A stretch of 64,000 nt of DNA from Rhizobium sp. BK313 (GCF_014193655.1 NZ_JACHZQ010000008.1:310001-374000); one strand, 5' to 3'. Numbered from the stretch's first letter, positions 15,688-24,553 are shown. The notes: generated by a model not told the origin, from the sequence alone. Program-made: numbers and translations.

Positions 15688-16683
15688 TTATTTCTTGACG
15701 GTCGCCAAGGCTTCCGTACGAACGCTGTCGTCGACGAAGTTGTGGACATCGGCCCTCTGCCGCAGGGCGCCGAGGCGCACCATCTGATCGTCGGTCCATT
15801 GCAGATTGTCGAGCGGGATCGCCAGGTCCGTCGCAATCGCCTTGTATTTGATGGCCTCGTCATAGATGAATTCCGCCGTCTTGTCGCTGTCGGGCAGATG
15901 GGCGACCTTACGGGCAAGCGTGATCATCGCGTCCTTGTTGTTGACTGCGTAAGTCAATCCTTCCATCTCGGAGGCAAGGAAGTTCACCATGTCCTGTCGG
16001 CGCTCCTTGATCTTGGCGCCTGTCGTCATGATGCAGACCTTGACGAATTTTGGCGTCACTTCCGCGCCGGAAAGCAGCGGCTTGATGTTGAGCGTATCGG
16101 CGCTGACGGCAAACTCGCTCGAGCTGGCGGCGGCGGCGACCACGCCTGAACTGATCGCGCGTACGCGGTCGGCGCTGCCGCCGGCATTGGCGTATCGGAC
16201 ATCCTTGTCGGAAATGCCCGCCGCCTCAAGAGCAAGCTGGCCGAACAGCGCAGGAAGCGAGCCGGGCGCAGAAACACCGACAGCCTTGCCCTTCAGGTCG
16301 GCAGGCGTTGCAATATTCTTGGCAGCGAAGATCGTATAGGTCATGCCCGGCCAGTTACAGCCGATGATCTTGATGTCGGCCCGCTGATGCATGGCGGCGA
16401 AAGCGACGACAGGGCTCGCTTCGAAACTATCCAGTTCTCCGGCGATCAGAGCCTTCAGTGCTGTCGGGCCGCCGGTGAATTCCACCATGTCGATATTGAG
16501 ATTGCGCTTGGCGGCAAAGCCGCCTTCGGCAGCCTGGAACAGAAATCCGGAATCGCCCTTCGCTTCGACGATGCCGTGTTTCCACACATCCGCGGCATGC
16601 GCGGCGGAGGCAAACCCGGCGGCTGTCATCAAAGCTCCTGCAACGGCAAAAGAGCCACCACGAATAATCGTTTTCGCCAACAT
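15688..16683 (-). CDS. NMT1/TauA-type ABC substrate-binding protein
   Basis: This 331-residue protein has an N-terminal Sec-type leader (MLAKTIIRGGSFAVAGALMT ending near AHAAD) and an NMT1-like binding domain (GFLFQAAEGGFAAKRNLNIDMVEF, GTAL-type ligand loop at TGGPTALKAL, PADLKGKAVGVSAPGS). GGAGG lies nine bases before ATG 16683; the ATG at 16689 is too close to it. It is the first gene of the importer operon and diverges from the amidase operon, sharing the palindrome-rich 16782-16815 control region. The ligand is unknown; a heteroaromatic acid or amide is an inference from context. Confidence 0.92.
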   Translation of the reverse strand: MLAKTIIRGGSFAVAGALMTAAGFASAAHAADVWKHGIVEAKGDSGFLFQAAEGGFAAKRNLNIDMVEFTGGPTALKALIAGELDSFEASPVVAFAAMHQRADIKIIGCNWPGMTYTIFAAKNIATPADLKGKAVGVSAPGSLPALFGQLALEAAGISDKDVRYANAGGSADRVRAISSGVVAAAASSSEFAVSADTLNIKPLLSGAEVTPKFVKVCIMTTGAKIKERRQDMVNFLASEMEGLTYAVNNKDAMITLARKVAHLPDSDKTAEFIYDEAIKYKAIATDLAIPLDNLQWTDDQMVRLGALRQRADVHNFVDDSVRTEALATVKK

Positions 16684-16781
16684 AAGCATTCTCCTCCCAC
16701 AGGCGCCAAGCGCGCGGATCACCTGACCAATTACAAACCTTCAGCCCGTTCACCACCCGCTGCAATTCGATGTCATCTTGT

Positions 16782-16815
16782 CATAGTGTATGTTTGCCAT
16801 ACAAACATAACTATG
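16782..16815. promoter_or_regulatory. Long palindromic operator between importer and amidase operons
   Basis: TATGTTTG (16789-16796) and CAAACATA (16802-16809) form a perfect repeat around CCATA. The symmetry continues outward as CATAGT (16782-16787) against ACTATG (16810-16815) with one bulged base. Inside it GTATG-N5-CATAC spans 16788-16802, the same element found at 22541-22555. It lies between divergent transcripts, about 100 bases from each start, and is a strong candidate operator for a GntR regulator. Confidence 0.65.
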
Positions 16816-16913
16816 TCATAAGTCAAGTCCGCGGACCGAATGTTTCCGGATCGGGGTTGCGTAATGTGCTGGTCACAGAGGGTTCCGGTCCGTCTTTTCA
16901 AGGGAGAGAGAAC

Positions 16914-17660
16914 ATGGGCGAGAGAATTTGGGACAAGTTTTTGACCGAGCGGGACAAGGCCGTGTTCGAACTGGCCGGCTACGGCGTGCGCCAGGGCTTT
17001 GGCAAAAGGCCGGCCCTTTTGATTGTCGACGTCAACTATGCCTTTTGTGGCGATCGCCGCGAGCCTCTGTTGGAATCGATCAAGCGCTGGCGCCAATCCG
17101 GCGGTGAAGCCGCTTGGGACGCGCTTCCGATCATGCGCAACTTGATCGACGTCGCCCATGACCGTGAATTGCCCGTCATCTACACCACAGGTGTCCGCCG
17201 CGCCGACAATTGGGATGCCGGCGCCTGGGCCTGGAAAAACGGCCGCAGCGGCGAAAAGCCTGGAGGCACCAACCAGGACGGCAACGAGATCATGCCGCAG
17301 ATCGCCCCCAGTCCGCGGGATCTCGTCATCTATAAACAAAAGCCGAGCGGCTTTCATGGCACCAATCTTGTCAGCTACCTGACGCTGCTCGGCTGCGACA
17401 GCCTGATCGTTGCCGGGACGGCGACCAGCGGCTGCGTCCGCGCCACCGTCGTCGACGCCTTCAGCTACAACTATCGGGTCACCATGGTCGAGGACGCCTG
17501 TTTCGAGCGATCCGAAGCCAGCCACGCGATCGCGCTCTGCGATCTCAACGCCAAATATGCCGACGTGATCGACAGCGAAGAAGTTCTCGCCTTCATGGAG
17601 GGCCTGCCGCGCGGCATGTTCAACCTACCGAAGGGACCGGCGCGGAAGGCGGCAGAATAG
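16914..17660 (+). CDS. Isochorismatase-fold amidohydrolase (N-carbamoylsarcosine/maleamate amidase type)
   Basis: This 248-residue cysteine hydrolase starts at ATG 16914 with AGGGAGAGAG. The Asp-Lys-Cys triad is visible: Asp39 in LLIVDVNYAF, Lys141 or Lys143 in VIYKQKPSGFHGT, and Cys174 in GTATSGCVRATVVDA. The Cys marks it as an amidase; isochorismate-cleaving members such as PhzD lack it. The TSGCVRATVVDAFSYNY block resembles N-carbamoylsarcosine and maleamate amidohydrolases, which hydrolyse small linear amides to acid plus ammonia. It leads a plus-strand operon with an alpha/beta hydrolase, DAHP synthase and XdhC. It suggests that the ring nitrogen of the substrate ends up as an amide. Confidence 0.88.
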   Translation: MGERIWDKFLTERDKAVFELAGYGVRQGFGKRPALLIVDVNYAFCGDRREPLLESIKRWRQSGGEAAWDALPIMRNLIDVAHDRELPVIYTTGVRRADNWDAGAWAWKNGRSGEKPGGTNQDGNEIMPQIAPSPRDLVIYKQKPSGFHGTNLVSYLTLLGCDSLIVAGTATSGCVRATVVDAFSYNYRVTMVEDACFERSEASHAIALCDLNAKYADVIDSEEVLAFMEGLPRGMFNLPKGPARKAAE

Positions 17661-17740
17661 GATTCCCATCGCGGGCGGATGCCGAAATATCCGTTGCCGC
17701 GGCCTTAGCATTTCCCACGTTCATACAGGAATAAACCGAC

Positions 17741-18556
17741 ATGACCTCCCAAGCGACACAATCCGACTTCGCCACGACCCGTGACGGCACCCGCATTTCC
17801 TATCAGCTAGTTCCCGGCAACGGTCGGGGCCGTTGCGTGCTGGTGCATTCGCTCGCCATGGACAAGAGCTTCTGGAATTCGACTGTGGCCGCCCTTGCTG
17901 GCGCATGTGATGTTTTGATCCTGGATTGCCGTGGTCACGGCAAGTCCGATAAGCCCGAAGGTCCTTACAGCGTCGAACAGTTCGCCGATGATATCGCTGA
18001 TGTGATGGATCATGTCGGCTGGACTTCGGCCGTGGTCGCAGGCGCATCCATGGGCGGCTGCGTCACCCTGGCATTTGCCGGCCGGCATCCGAAACGTGTC
18101 GATGGGCTCGGCCTGTTCGACACCACGGCCTGGTACGGCGAAAATGCACCGGAAGCCTGGGCCGAGCGCGGCAACAAGGCACTGACCGAAGGTCTCTCCT
18201 CCCTCATCGCTTTCCAGAAAACGCGCTGGTTCGGCGATGCCTTCCGCGAAGCGAACCCCGATGTTCTCGACGCCGCCATCCAGGTTTTCCTGGCGAACGA
18301 TCTGAACGCCTATGCTGCCACATGCACCATGTTGGGTGCCGCCGACCTGCGTGCCTTTCTGCCGAAATTCGATTTCCCCTGCGAGATCAAGGTCGGTTCC
18401 GAGGACTACGCCACGCCGCCGGAGATGGCAAAATACCTCGCTGACCACATTCCCGGTGCGAAGATGGAAATCATGGAAGGCGTGCGGCACTTCTCGCCTC
18501 TGGAAGTGCCCGTGGTGATCGCCGACGCACTCAAGACGCTGACAAAAGCTGCCTAA
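17741..18556 (+). CDS. Alpha/beta hydrolase, enol-lactonase/deformylase-like
   Basis: This 271-residue serine hydrolase has nucleophile Ser103 in GASMGG, an oxyanion-hole segment LVHSLAMDKSFW near residue 37, DCRGHGKSD, an acidic residue in SEDYATPPEM, and the catalytic His in EGVRHFSPLE near the end. The pattern matches 3-oxoadipate enol-lactonases and N-formylmaleamate deformylases. The latter feed a maleamate amidase such as the one 80 bases upstream, so ring-cleavage product processing is a reasonable inference. There is no signal peptide, so it is cytoplasmic. The substrate cannot be fixed from sequence. Confidence 0.88.
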   Translation: MTSQATQSDFATTRDGTRISYQLVPGNGRGRCVLVHSLAMDKSFWNSTVAALAGACDVLILDCRGHGKSDKPEGPYSVEQFADDIADVMDHVGWTSAVVAGASMGGCVTLAFAGRHPKRVDGLGLFDTTAWYGENAPEAWAERGNKALTEGLSSLIAFQKTRWFGDAFREANPDVLDAAIQVFLANDLNAYAATCTMLGAADLRAFLPKFDFPCEIKVGSEDYATPPEMAKYLADHIPGAKMEIMEGVRHFSPLEVPVVIADALKTLTKAA

Positions 18557-18585
18557 AAACAAAAGAGGATATCGGGGAGGAAGAG

Positions 18586-19953
18586 ATGCAGCAGATATGG
18601 ACCCCATCCACATGGCGTGACCGGCCGATGGCGCAGGTACCCGACTTCGCCGACAAGGAACAGTTGCGCCTTGTCGAAGAACGTCTTGCATCCTATCCGC
18701 CGCTGGTCTTTGCCGGAGAGGTCCGCGCGCTGAAGGCGCGACTTGCCAGCGTGGCCGAAGGCAAGGCTTTGCTGCTGCAGGGTGGCGACTGTGCGGAGAG
18801 TTTCGCCGAACACGGCGCCGACAACATCCGCGACATGTTCCGCGTCTTCCTCCAGATGGCCGTCGTGCTGACCTTTGCCGCCTCACGCCCGGTGGTAAAG
18901 ATCGGGCGCATTGCCGGGCAATTTGCCAAGCCACGCTCGACTCCGATGGAAAAGCAGGGCGATATCGAACTGCTGAGCTACCACGGCGATGTCATCAACG
19001 GCATCGAATTCACGCCCGAAGCACGTGCACCGGACCCTGCCCGCCAGGAGATGGTCTACCGGCAATCGGCGGCAACGCTCAATCTGCTGCGGGCCTTCGC
19101 CCAAGGCGGCTATGCCAACCTGGAAAACGTCCACACATGGATGCTCAATTTCGTCGAAGGTAGCCCCGAGGGTCAGAGTTACCATGTGATTGCGAACCGC
19201 ATCACGGAAACGCTCGCCTTCATGCGGGCCATTAACCTCGATCCGGAACTGCATCCGGAATTGTCGCGGACCGATTTCTATACAAGCCACGAGGCGCTGC
19301 TGCTCGGCTATGAAGAAGCCCTGACGCGGGTCGATTCCACCAGCGGCGACTGGTATGCGACTTCAGGCCATATGCTTTGGATCGGCGACCGTACAAGGCA
19401 GCCGGACCACGCTCACGTGGAATTCTGCCGCGGTGTAAAGAATCCGATCGGCCTGAAATGCGGTCCCTCGCTCGAGGCCGATACGCTCTTGCGCCTCACC
19501 GATATCCTCAACCCGGCCAACGAGCCCGGCCGCCTAACCTTGATCGCCCGTTTCGGCTACGATCAGGTCGGCGACAAATTGCCGGCGCTCATTCGCGCCA
19601 TCGAGCGCGAAGGCAGGCAGGTGGTCTGGTCGTGCGATCCGATGCACGGCAACACGATCAAGGCCGGCAACGGCTATAAGACGCGGCCATTCGAGCGCAT
19701 CTCCCGCGAGATAAAGGATTTCTTCGCCATCCACAGGGCCGAGGGAACAATCGCCGGCGGCGTCCACATCGAAATGTCCGGAAGCGACGTGACCGAATGC
19801 ACAGGCGGCGCCGGCGGCCTGACCGAGATCGATCTGCCGAACCGCTATCTCACCCATTGCGATCCGAGGCTGAATGCCAATCAGGCGCTTGAACTTGCCT
19901 TCATGATCGCCGGACTTCTGAAGAACGAGGCGGAACACAAGTCGCTTCGATAG
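18586..19953 (+). CDS. 3-deoxy-7-phosphoheptulonate synthase, class II
   Basis: This 455-residue class II (plant-type) DAHP synthase condenses phosphoenolpyruvate and erythrose 4-phosphate, the first shikimate step. Conserved blocks are complete: LLQGGDCAESFAEH, RPVVKIGRIAGQFAKPRS, NPIGLKCGPSLE, VVWSCDPMHGNT and VHIEMSGSDVTECTGGA, carrying the metal and substrate residues. Length is normal. The start has GGGAGGAAG. It sits 29 bases after the hydrolase and 16 before XdhC, firmly inside the catabolic operon, which is an unexpected place for a biosynthetic enzyme. It could relieve aromatic amino acid limitation or feedback inhibition during growth on the substrate; that is an inference. Confidence 0.95.
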   Translation: MQQIWTPSTWRDRPMAQVPDFADKEQLRLVEERLASYPPLVFAGEVRALKARLASVAEGKALLLQGGDCAESFAEHGADNIRDMFRVFLQMAVVLTFAASRPVVKIGRIAGQFAKPRSTPMEKQGDIELLSYHGDVINGIEFTPEARAPDPARQEMVYRQSAATLNLLRAFAQGGYANLENVHTWMLNFVEGSPEGQSYHVIANRITETLAFMRAINLDPELHPELSRTDFYTSHEALLLGYEEALTRVDSTSGDWYATSGHMLWIGDRTRQPDHAHVEFCRGVKNPIGLKCGPSLEADTLLRLTDILNPANEPGRLTLIARFGYDQVGDKLPALIRAIEREGRQVVWSCDPMHGNTIKAGNGYKTRPFERISREIKDFFAIHRAEGTIAGGVHIEMSGSDVTECTGGAGGLTEIDLPNRYLTHCDPRLNANQALELAFMIAGLLKNEAEHKSLR

Positions 19954-19969
19954 GACAGGGTCTGGTCTC

Positions 19970-20944
19970 ATGAAAAATGCTGACGGCAGTTGGGAAGCCT
20001 TTGACGACTACGTGCTCGATTTCGCGCTGGAGCGGATGCGGCTCGGCGAAAGGGTCGCGCTTGTCACACTCGTCAAGATCGAAGGCTCTTCGCCCCGGCC
20101 CATTGGCGCACAAATGGCGGTGTCGGAAACTGGCGAATGGGTCGGCTATCTCTCGGGCGGCTGCATCGAGCGCGCCGTGGTTGCCGAAGCGATGGATGCG
20201 ATTGCCGAGGGCAAGAACAGGACCATCCGTTATGGGCGCGGCTCGAAATATATCGACATCCAACTCCCCTGCGGCAGCGCCATCGAACTGGTCTTCGATG
20301 TCGAGACGAAAGAGGCGGACCTCGCCGCCATCGATGCGCGGCTGGAGAAGCGATTGCCGGCGGTCATGAAAGTCCCCATGCCGGATGATGCCGGGGACGA
20401 ATGGACGCTGCGGCAATACCAGCCGAGGAGGAAATTGATTGTGGCGGGTGTCGGCCCGGCCACGGTGCAACTGGCGCGCATGGCGACGATCGGCGGCTTC
20501 GATGTCACGGTCTGGTCCTATGACCCACCAACGCTGCAACGCCTGGCGTCCCAGATGATAAAAACAGTGGCGCTTGCCGGATCGAAACATCCTCCCAGGA
20601 TGGACGCCGATGCGCGGACGGCCATCGTTTTCATGTTCCATGATCATGAATGGGAACTGGAGATGATGCCGTCCGCGCTCGGCACCAGCGCCTTCTATAT
20701 CGGCGCGATGGGTAGCCGAGCGACGCATCGCCTGCGCGTTCGCCAATTGGCGGAAATGGGAATTTCTGAAGCCCAGATCGGCCGGATTCACGGACCCGCC
20801 GGCCTTTTTGCCGGCAATAAGAGCGCCGGCGACATCGCACTCTCGATCCTGGCCGAAATCGTGCAGATCGCTCAGGCCGACGAGGCCAGTCGCGGTGTTG
20901 CCGAGTCAAGCGTCGGCGTGCCGACGCGCGATACCGCCGCGTAG
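19970..20944 (+). CDS. xdhC: XdhC family molybdenum hydroxylase maturation protein
   Basis: This 324-residue XdhC/CoxF-type factor binds molybdenum cofactor and helps its sulfuration and insertion into xanthine dehydrogenase family enzymes. The N-terminal XdhC domain has TLVKIEGSSPRPIGAQMAV and the SGGCIE motif. The C-terminal Rossmann-like domain has KLIVAGVGPATVQLARMA and YIGAMGSRATHRLRVRQL. The only candidate client in the window is the hydroxylase at 3727-9159, which ties the two operons into one pathway. It is the last gene of its operon, followed by two hairpins. Confidence 0.93.
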   Translation: MKNADGSWEAFDDYVLDFALERMRLGERVALVTLVKIEGSSPRPIGAQMAVSETGEWVGYLSGGCIERAVVAEAMDAIAEGKNRTIRYGRGSKYIDIQLPCGSAIELVFDVETKEADLAAIDARLEKRLPAVMKVPMPDDAGDEWTLRQYQPRRKLIVAGVGPATVQLARMATIGGFDVTVWSYDPPTLQRLASQMIKTVALAGSKHPPRMDADARTAIVFMFHDHEWELEMMPSALGTSAFYIGAMGSRATHRLRVRQLAEMGISEAQIGRIHGPAGLFAGNKSAGDIALSILAEIVQIAQADEASRGVAESSVGVPTRDTAA

Positions 20945-20962
20945 AATTATCGATCAAAGGCG

Positions 20963-21021
20963 GGATACGTTTCCCTCGTATCCTGACGATTGAGGCCGGT
21001 GGCTGACCTACCGGCCTCAAT
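20963..21021. terminator. Tandem hairpins between convergent xdhC and permease genes
   Basis: GGATACG/CGTATCC (20963-20969, 20977-20983) is followed by a 12-bp perfect stem ATTGAGGCCGGT/ACCGGCCTCAAT (20989-21000, 21010-21021) with a 9-base loop and TCGTTTC after it. The position between convergent stops fits a bidirectional terminator. Confidence 0.7.
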
Positions 21022-21043
21022 TCGTTTCAAGGGCGACATGATC

Positions 21044-22444
21044 TCAATGTCTGGCCCGGCCACTGCTGATGGCTGCCTTGGCCTCCGCTCCGCCGACAAC
21101 GGTCGCGCGTGCCGGAGAAGCCGAACAGAGCAGCGAATGCAGGACGACCAGCGTCAATCCGCCCGAGATCACAGGCTGCTGCAGGATCATCTGCAACACC
21201 AACGGCATGGCATGCAGCGCATCGGGCGTCAGGAACAATCCGCCGAGGCCGACCAGAAAGGCAAGGCCGGCTGCGATCAGCCGACGGTCGTCCCATTCGA
21301 CCTGCGCCAGGATATGGACGCCGTGCATGAAGACGATCCCGAACAAAAGCGTCGCCGCCGCTGAAATGACCGGCAGGGGAACAACCACCAGCAGCATGTC
21401 GAACTTGATGCAGCCACCGAAGACGATCAGCAGCAGCCCCGCCGCCAGCGTCGCATAACGTGATCCAACCCGCGTCGTCCTGAGCATACCGATATTGTCG
21501 GGATAGACGATGGTGCTGAAGCCGCCGAACAGGCCGGCAATCACCGAGCCTATGCCGACACCGAAGATGCCTTCAGACATGCGTCCCGGCGTGAGCTTCT
21601 CTCCACCCCAGTCCGCCACCGTCTGATAGAGCGCCATGGAGCCCATGCCGGCTGGGAGAAGCACCAGCAGGAAGACGATGACCAAATCCAGACGGACACC
21701 GTAGCCGAAGGGGAAAAGTTTCGGCTCCACGATAAGAGGCGCCGAGACGACCGGCGCAAGAGAAATGGGGCTGAACAGAGCATAACACAGCGTACCCAGC
21801 GCCAGACCGATGAGAATGGCGACGCGGCGAAACCGCTGGCCGCCCCACAGCATGGCAGCGACGATACCGACGACGGCGACGGCACCCGACAGCAGGTTGA
21901 TCGTCGGAAATCCGGGGCTCGTCGGCTGACCGATCCAGTTCGGCAAAGCGACGCTTGCGATCTGGATCATGATCAGCATGACCATCATGCCCGAGATGAT
22001 CGGCACCCGCAGAAAGCGCGCGAAAATGCTGATGACGCTCCAGCCGCGGATCGGTAGGCTCAATGCGCACCAGATCAACGATGCTACGAAGAACGAGCCG
22101 TAGGCGACGCCCAATCCACCGCTCTGCAAATGTCCGACGGTCAACAGCGCAGCGAAGCTGCCGGCATACGGTCCCTGGGCAATCGGCAGCCGCAATAGAA
22201 TGACCGATTGCAGAATGGTGATGATGCCGCAGACGATGAAAGTCATGCCATAGAGATAGGCAATCTGGTCCGCCGGCAGATTGAAAGCCCGGCCCATGAT
22301 GCCGGGGAAAACGAACATGCCGGTCATGCCGAACACGTTCTGCATGCCGAGAAGCACGAATTGCGATGGTGTCAACCGCCCATTGATACCGATATCGAAT
22401 ACGCCTTGCGCTGTGGGCTGATCAGACAAATTTCTTTCCTCCAT
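21044..22444 (-). CDS. NCS2 family purine/xanthine-uracil permease
   Basis: This protein of about 466 residues starts at ATG 22444 (MEERNLSDQ), with AGGGGATGG about six bases upstream; ATGs at 22450 and 22501 are less well placed. It has about 12 to 14 hydrophobic helices typical of nucleobase/cation symporters. The NCS2 signature region PDNIGMLRTTRVGSRY is visible near residue 320. NCS2 proteins import xanthine, urate or uracil with protons. It is convergent with xdhC, and its promoter has the same GTATG-N5-CATAC palindrome as the amidase operon, so it probably imports the pathway's substrate, which may be purine-like. Confidence 0.92.
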   Translation of the reverse strand: MEERNLSDQPTAQGVFDIGINGRLTPSQFVLLGMQNVFGMTGMFVFPGIMGRAFNLPADQIAYLYGMTFIVCGIITILQSVILLRLPIAQGPYAGSFAALLTVGHLQSGGLGVAYGSFFVASLIWCALSLPIRGWSVISIFARFLRVPIISGMMVMLIMIQIASVALPNWIGQPTSPGFPTINLLSGAVAVVGIVAAMLWGGQRFRRVAILIGLALGTLCYALFSPISLAPVVSAPLIVEPKLFPFGYGVRLDLVIVFLLVLLPAGMGSMALYQTVADWGGEKLTPGRMSEGIFGVGIGSVIAGLFGGFSTIVYPDNIGMLRTTRVGSRYATLAAGLLLIVFGGCIKFDMLLVVVPLPVISAAATLLFGIVFMHGVHILAQVEWDDRRLIAAGLAFLVGLGGLFLTPDALHAMPLVLQMILQQPVISGGLTLVVLHSLLCSASPARATVVGGAEAKAAISSGRARH

Positions 22445-22540
22445 AACCATCCCCTGCCTGCCGCGCCACACCGCGTCCCCCGCAGGGTCAAAACCTTCCA
22501 TAGTGAAGCTTAGAACGCGTCTTCGCTACACAGTCATTTG

Positions 22541-22555
22541 GTATGATTGTCATAC
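22541..22555 (-). promoter_or_regulatory. GTATG-N5-CATAC operator upstream of the purine-type permease
   Basis: GTATG (22541-22545) and CATAC (22551-22555) flank ATTGT, about 100 bases before the permease start. The overlapping ATTGT-CAT-ACAAT is also symmetric. It has the same arms and spacing as 16788-16802, which suggests joint control of permease, importer and amidase operons. Confidence 0.6.
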
Positions 22556-22740
22556 AATATGCTTTTTCTCAAGAGGGCGTTTTCCTCTTTGCGTGCCTGC
22601 CGGTCTTTTTAGAAGGCATTCCAGACCCGGCGTACCTGCCGGACCATGGCGGCAGGCAGGTAATGGCGCCAAGCTCCTCGTTGATACTGATTACTAGATC
22701 GAATTTTAAAGCCTTTTGCTGGTTCAAGGAGGAGCCTTTG

Positions 22741-22932
22741 CTACCCAAGGGCGTCATCGCGGATACCGTCCAATCGATGGGGCGATCGATCGTGCAGGGC
22801 AACTAACAGCCTGGCATGCACCTTCCGCTGGAAGCAGATCTGGCGGCCCAATTCGGCGTCGGCCGCAATGCTCTTCGTGAGGCGGTCAAAGTGTTGGCAG
22901 GCAAAGGTCTCATCCGCACTGCCTGCCGTTGA
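22741..22932 (+). pseudogene. GntR/FadR-type regulator remnant
   Basis: The plus strand reads LLPKGVIADTVQSMGRSIVQGN, a TAA at 22804-22806, then QPGMHLPLEADLAAQFGVGRNALREAVKVLAGKGLIRTA in the same frame before a TGA at 22930. This is the winged-helix domain of a FadR/GntR protein with an internal nonsense codon where Tyr is usual (GNYxPG). No recognisable ligand domain follows. The gene is dead. It lies in a roughly 1.1-kb decayed stretch (22556-23620) that also contains a putA tail. Confidence 0.75.
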
Positions 22933-23106
22933 GACCTCAACCCGCTTGGACGCACCATCTCCAGTGCCGCGAGATCTAATCGGAAACGATCAGGCTGCCT
23001 TGCAACCAGCTCGTCATCGACGAGGCGTCAAGCATTCGGTCGGTGCTGAACAATCTGCGGGCGAGCGTTGCCCATCGCATCAAGTGGACATCAGACTGGA
23101 ACAAGG

Positions 23107-23289
23107 ATGGTCCAGGCGATCGCCGCGCTCGATGGTCCTCTGGTACTGGTTCAGTCGGCGACCACAGCCGAGATCAAAAACGATATCGGGGCCCATTGCC
23201 TGAACTGGCTCGTCCAGGAAGTTTCGACATCGATCAACACGGCGGCTCCAGGCGGCAATGTCGGCCTGATGAGGATCGCGTGCGATTGA
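23107..23289 (+). pseudogene. putA: C-terminal remnant of PutA (proline/P5C dehydrogenase)
   Basis: The last 60 codons of this frame read AIAALDGPLVLVQ, then NWLVQEVSTSINTAAPGGNVGLM. They match the C-terminal signature of bifunctional PutA proteins, which end in a conserved SINTAAAGGNASLM-type motif. Nothing of the catalytic proline dehydrogenase or aldehyde dehydrogenase domains is present upstream; about 3.5 kb is missing. It is a decay product or a recombination scar. The remaining 23290-23620 contains no gene I can support. Confidence 0.6.
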
Positions 23290-23621
23290 ACGTTCGGTCT
23301 AGCGCGGGGGCTCCACAGTGCGACATCCTGGAACGGCAAGCCGGCCATGTCACCGAGCCAGACCGACTTTGGGACGTCATAGTTCATCGCGGGGTATACG
23401 CGCTTTGATACGAGGAAAGCTCAACAGTATCTTCTCTTCAAAGCTCGAAAAAGCAGAATTCAACGGTGGATTGCGTCGCCCTAAGATCAAAAAAACGAAT
23501 ATACTTCGTACTATCGAGGCTTGAGGTATTCTATGTTTCTCAAAAAGCTCAGACTTAAAAACTTTCCCTCCGCTCGATTGGCCGATAACGCATCGGATGA
23601 TGCTGGCGGTTCTCACTTCGC

Positions 23622-24518
23622 TCAATCAACAACATTGTTCAACCTTGCAATGAAATCAGCAAGGTGGGGGACATAATCGTCCGGCCCGCTTCCGCCGCCG
23701 GCGACCGCCGCCGCGTAGGAGTTCTTTACGGTGCTGGCAAGAGGGGTCGCGACTGTAGCGTCATTGGCCATTGCCTCAAGATACTTCATATCTTTGTAGG
23801 CATTGGAAAGCGTAAAGCGGTGAGCATTGCGGTTACCCTCCAGGGCGTGGCCCATGAAGGTCTGGTAAAACGGGCTATCCATTCGTCCGCCGCGAATGAC
23901 GCTGTCGAAGCGCTCAACGGAAATTCCAACTTTTCGCGACAGAGCTAGCGCTTCAGCAAAGAGCGCCCCCATGCCGAGCGAGATGAAGTTGTTGAGTAGC
24001 TTCATGCGATGGCCGTCGGCGATGCCACCGATATGCACGATTTTTGCCGCCCAAGTCGAAATGACGGGCTTGATACGGGCCAACGTTGCCTCGTCAGCGC
24101 CGACCATGCAGTCGAGCGTGCCTTCCCAGGCTTCCTTCGGCGTACGGCTGAGCGGCGCATCGGCAAATTGCACCTGACGCCCGGCAAGCGCCTCGGCGAT
24201 GCGGACCGTGACAGTCGGATCGCCGGTCGAGCAATCGATGATGACAGTCCCTGGTATCAGCGTTGCCATCATGCCCTCAATAACAGTTGAAACTTCTTTC
24301 GAACTCGTGAGGCAGAGGAAGATCATTGTCGAATTGGCCGCCAGTTCCGAGAGCGACGAGGCTTCCGAAGCGCCGCGCCCAACGAGATCCTCGATTGGTT
24401 TGCGGTTGCGGTGAGCGATTACCGTCAAAGGATATCCTTTTTCGACGATGTTCTTCGCCATGCCGTGTCCCATGAGGCCAAGACCAACAAAGCCAACCTT
24501 CTCGTTTGCTGCCGTCAT
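23622..24518 (-). CDS. NAD(P)-dependent beta-hydroxyacid dehydrogenase (HIBADH family)
   Basis: This 298-residue protein starts at ATG 24518 with CAGGAGAA upstream. The Rossmann motif GFVGLGLMGHGMAKN and substrate loop DAPLSRTPKEAWEGTL are followed by the helical domain with the catalytic Lys in HRMKLLNNFISLG. Relatives include tartronate semialdehyde reductase, 3-hydroxyisobutyrate dehydrogenase and L-threonate dehydrogenase. It is the third gene of the minus-strand operon otnK-otnC, 35 bases after otnC. A separate LtnD-type dehydrogenase sits on the opposite strand at 26678, so this one may oxidise another tetronate or aldonate isomer. Confidence 0.9.
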   Translation of the reverse strand: MTAANEKVGFVGLGLMGHGMAKNIVEKGYPLTVIAHRNRKPIEDLVGRGASEASSLSELAANSTMIFLCLTSSKEVSTVIEGMMATLIPGTVIIDCSTGDPTVTVRIAEALAGRQVQFADAPLSRTPKEAWEGTLDCMVGADEATLARIKPVISTWAAKIVHIGGIADGHRMKLLNNFISLGMGALFAEALALSRKVGISVERFDSVIRGGRMDSPFYQTFMGHALEGNRNAHRFTLSNAYKDMKYLEAMANDATVATPLASTVKNSYAAAVAGGGSGPDDYVPHLADFIARLNNVVD

Positions 24519-24553
24519 TTGATTCTCCTGTGCGTTCTTGATGACTGAAATGC

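Noticed and set aside
16914..19953. Phenazine-like PhzD/PhzC pair (isochorismatase fold plus class II DAHP synthase)
   Set aside because: The isochorismatase-fold protein has the catalytic Cys174 that PhzD lacks, and no phzE, phzF, phzB or phzG-type genes are adjacent.
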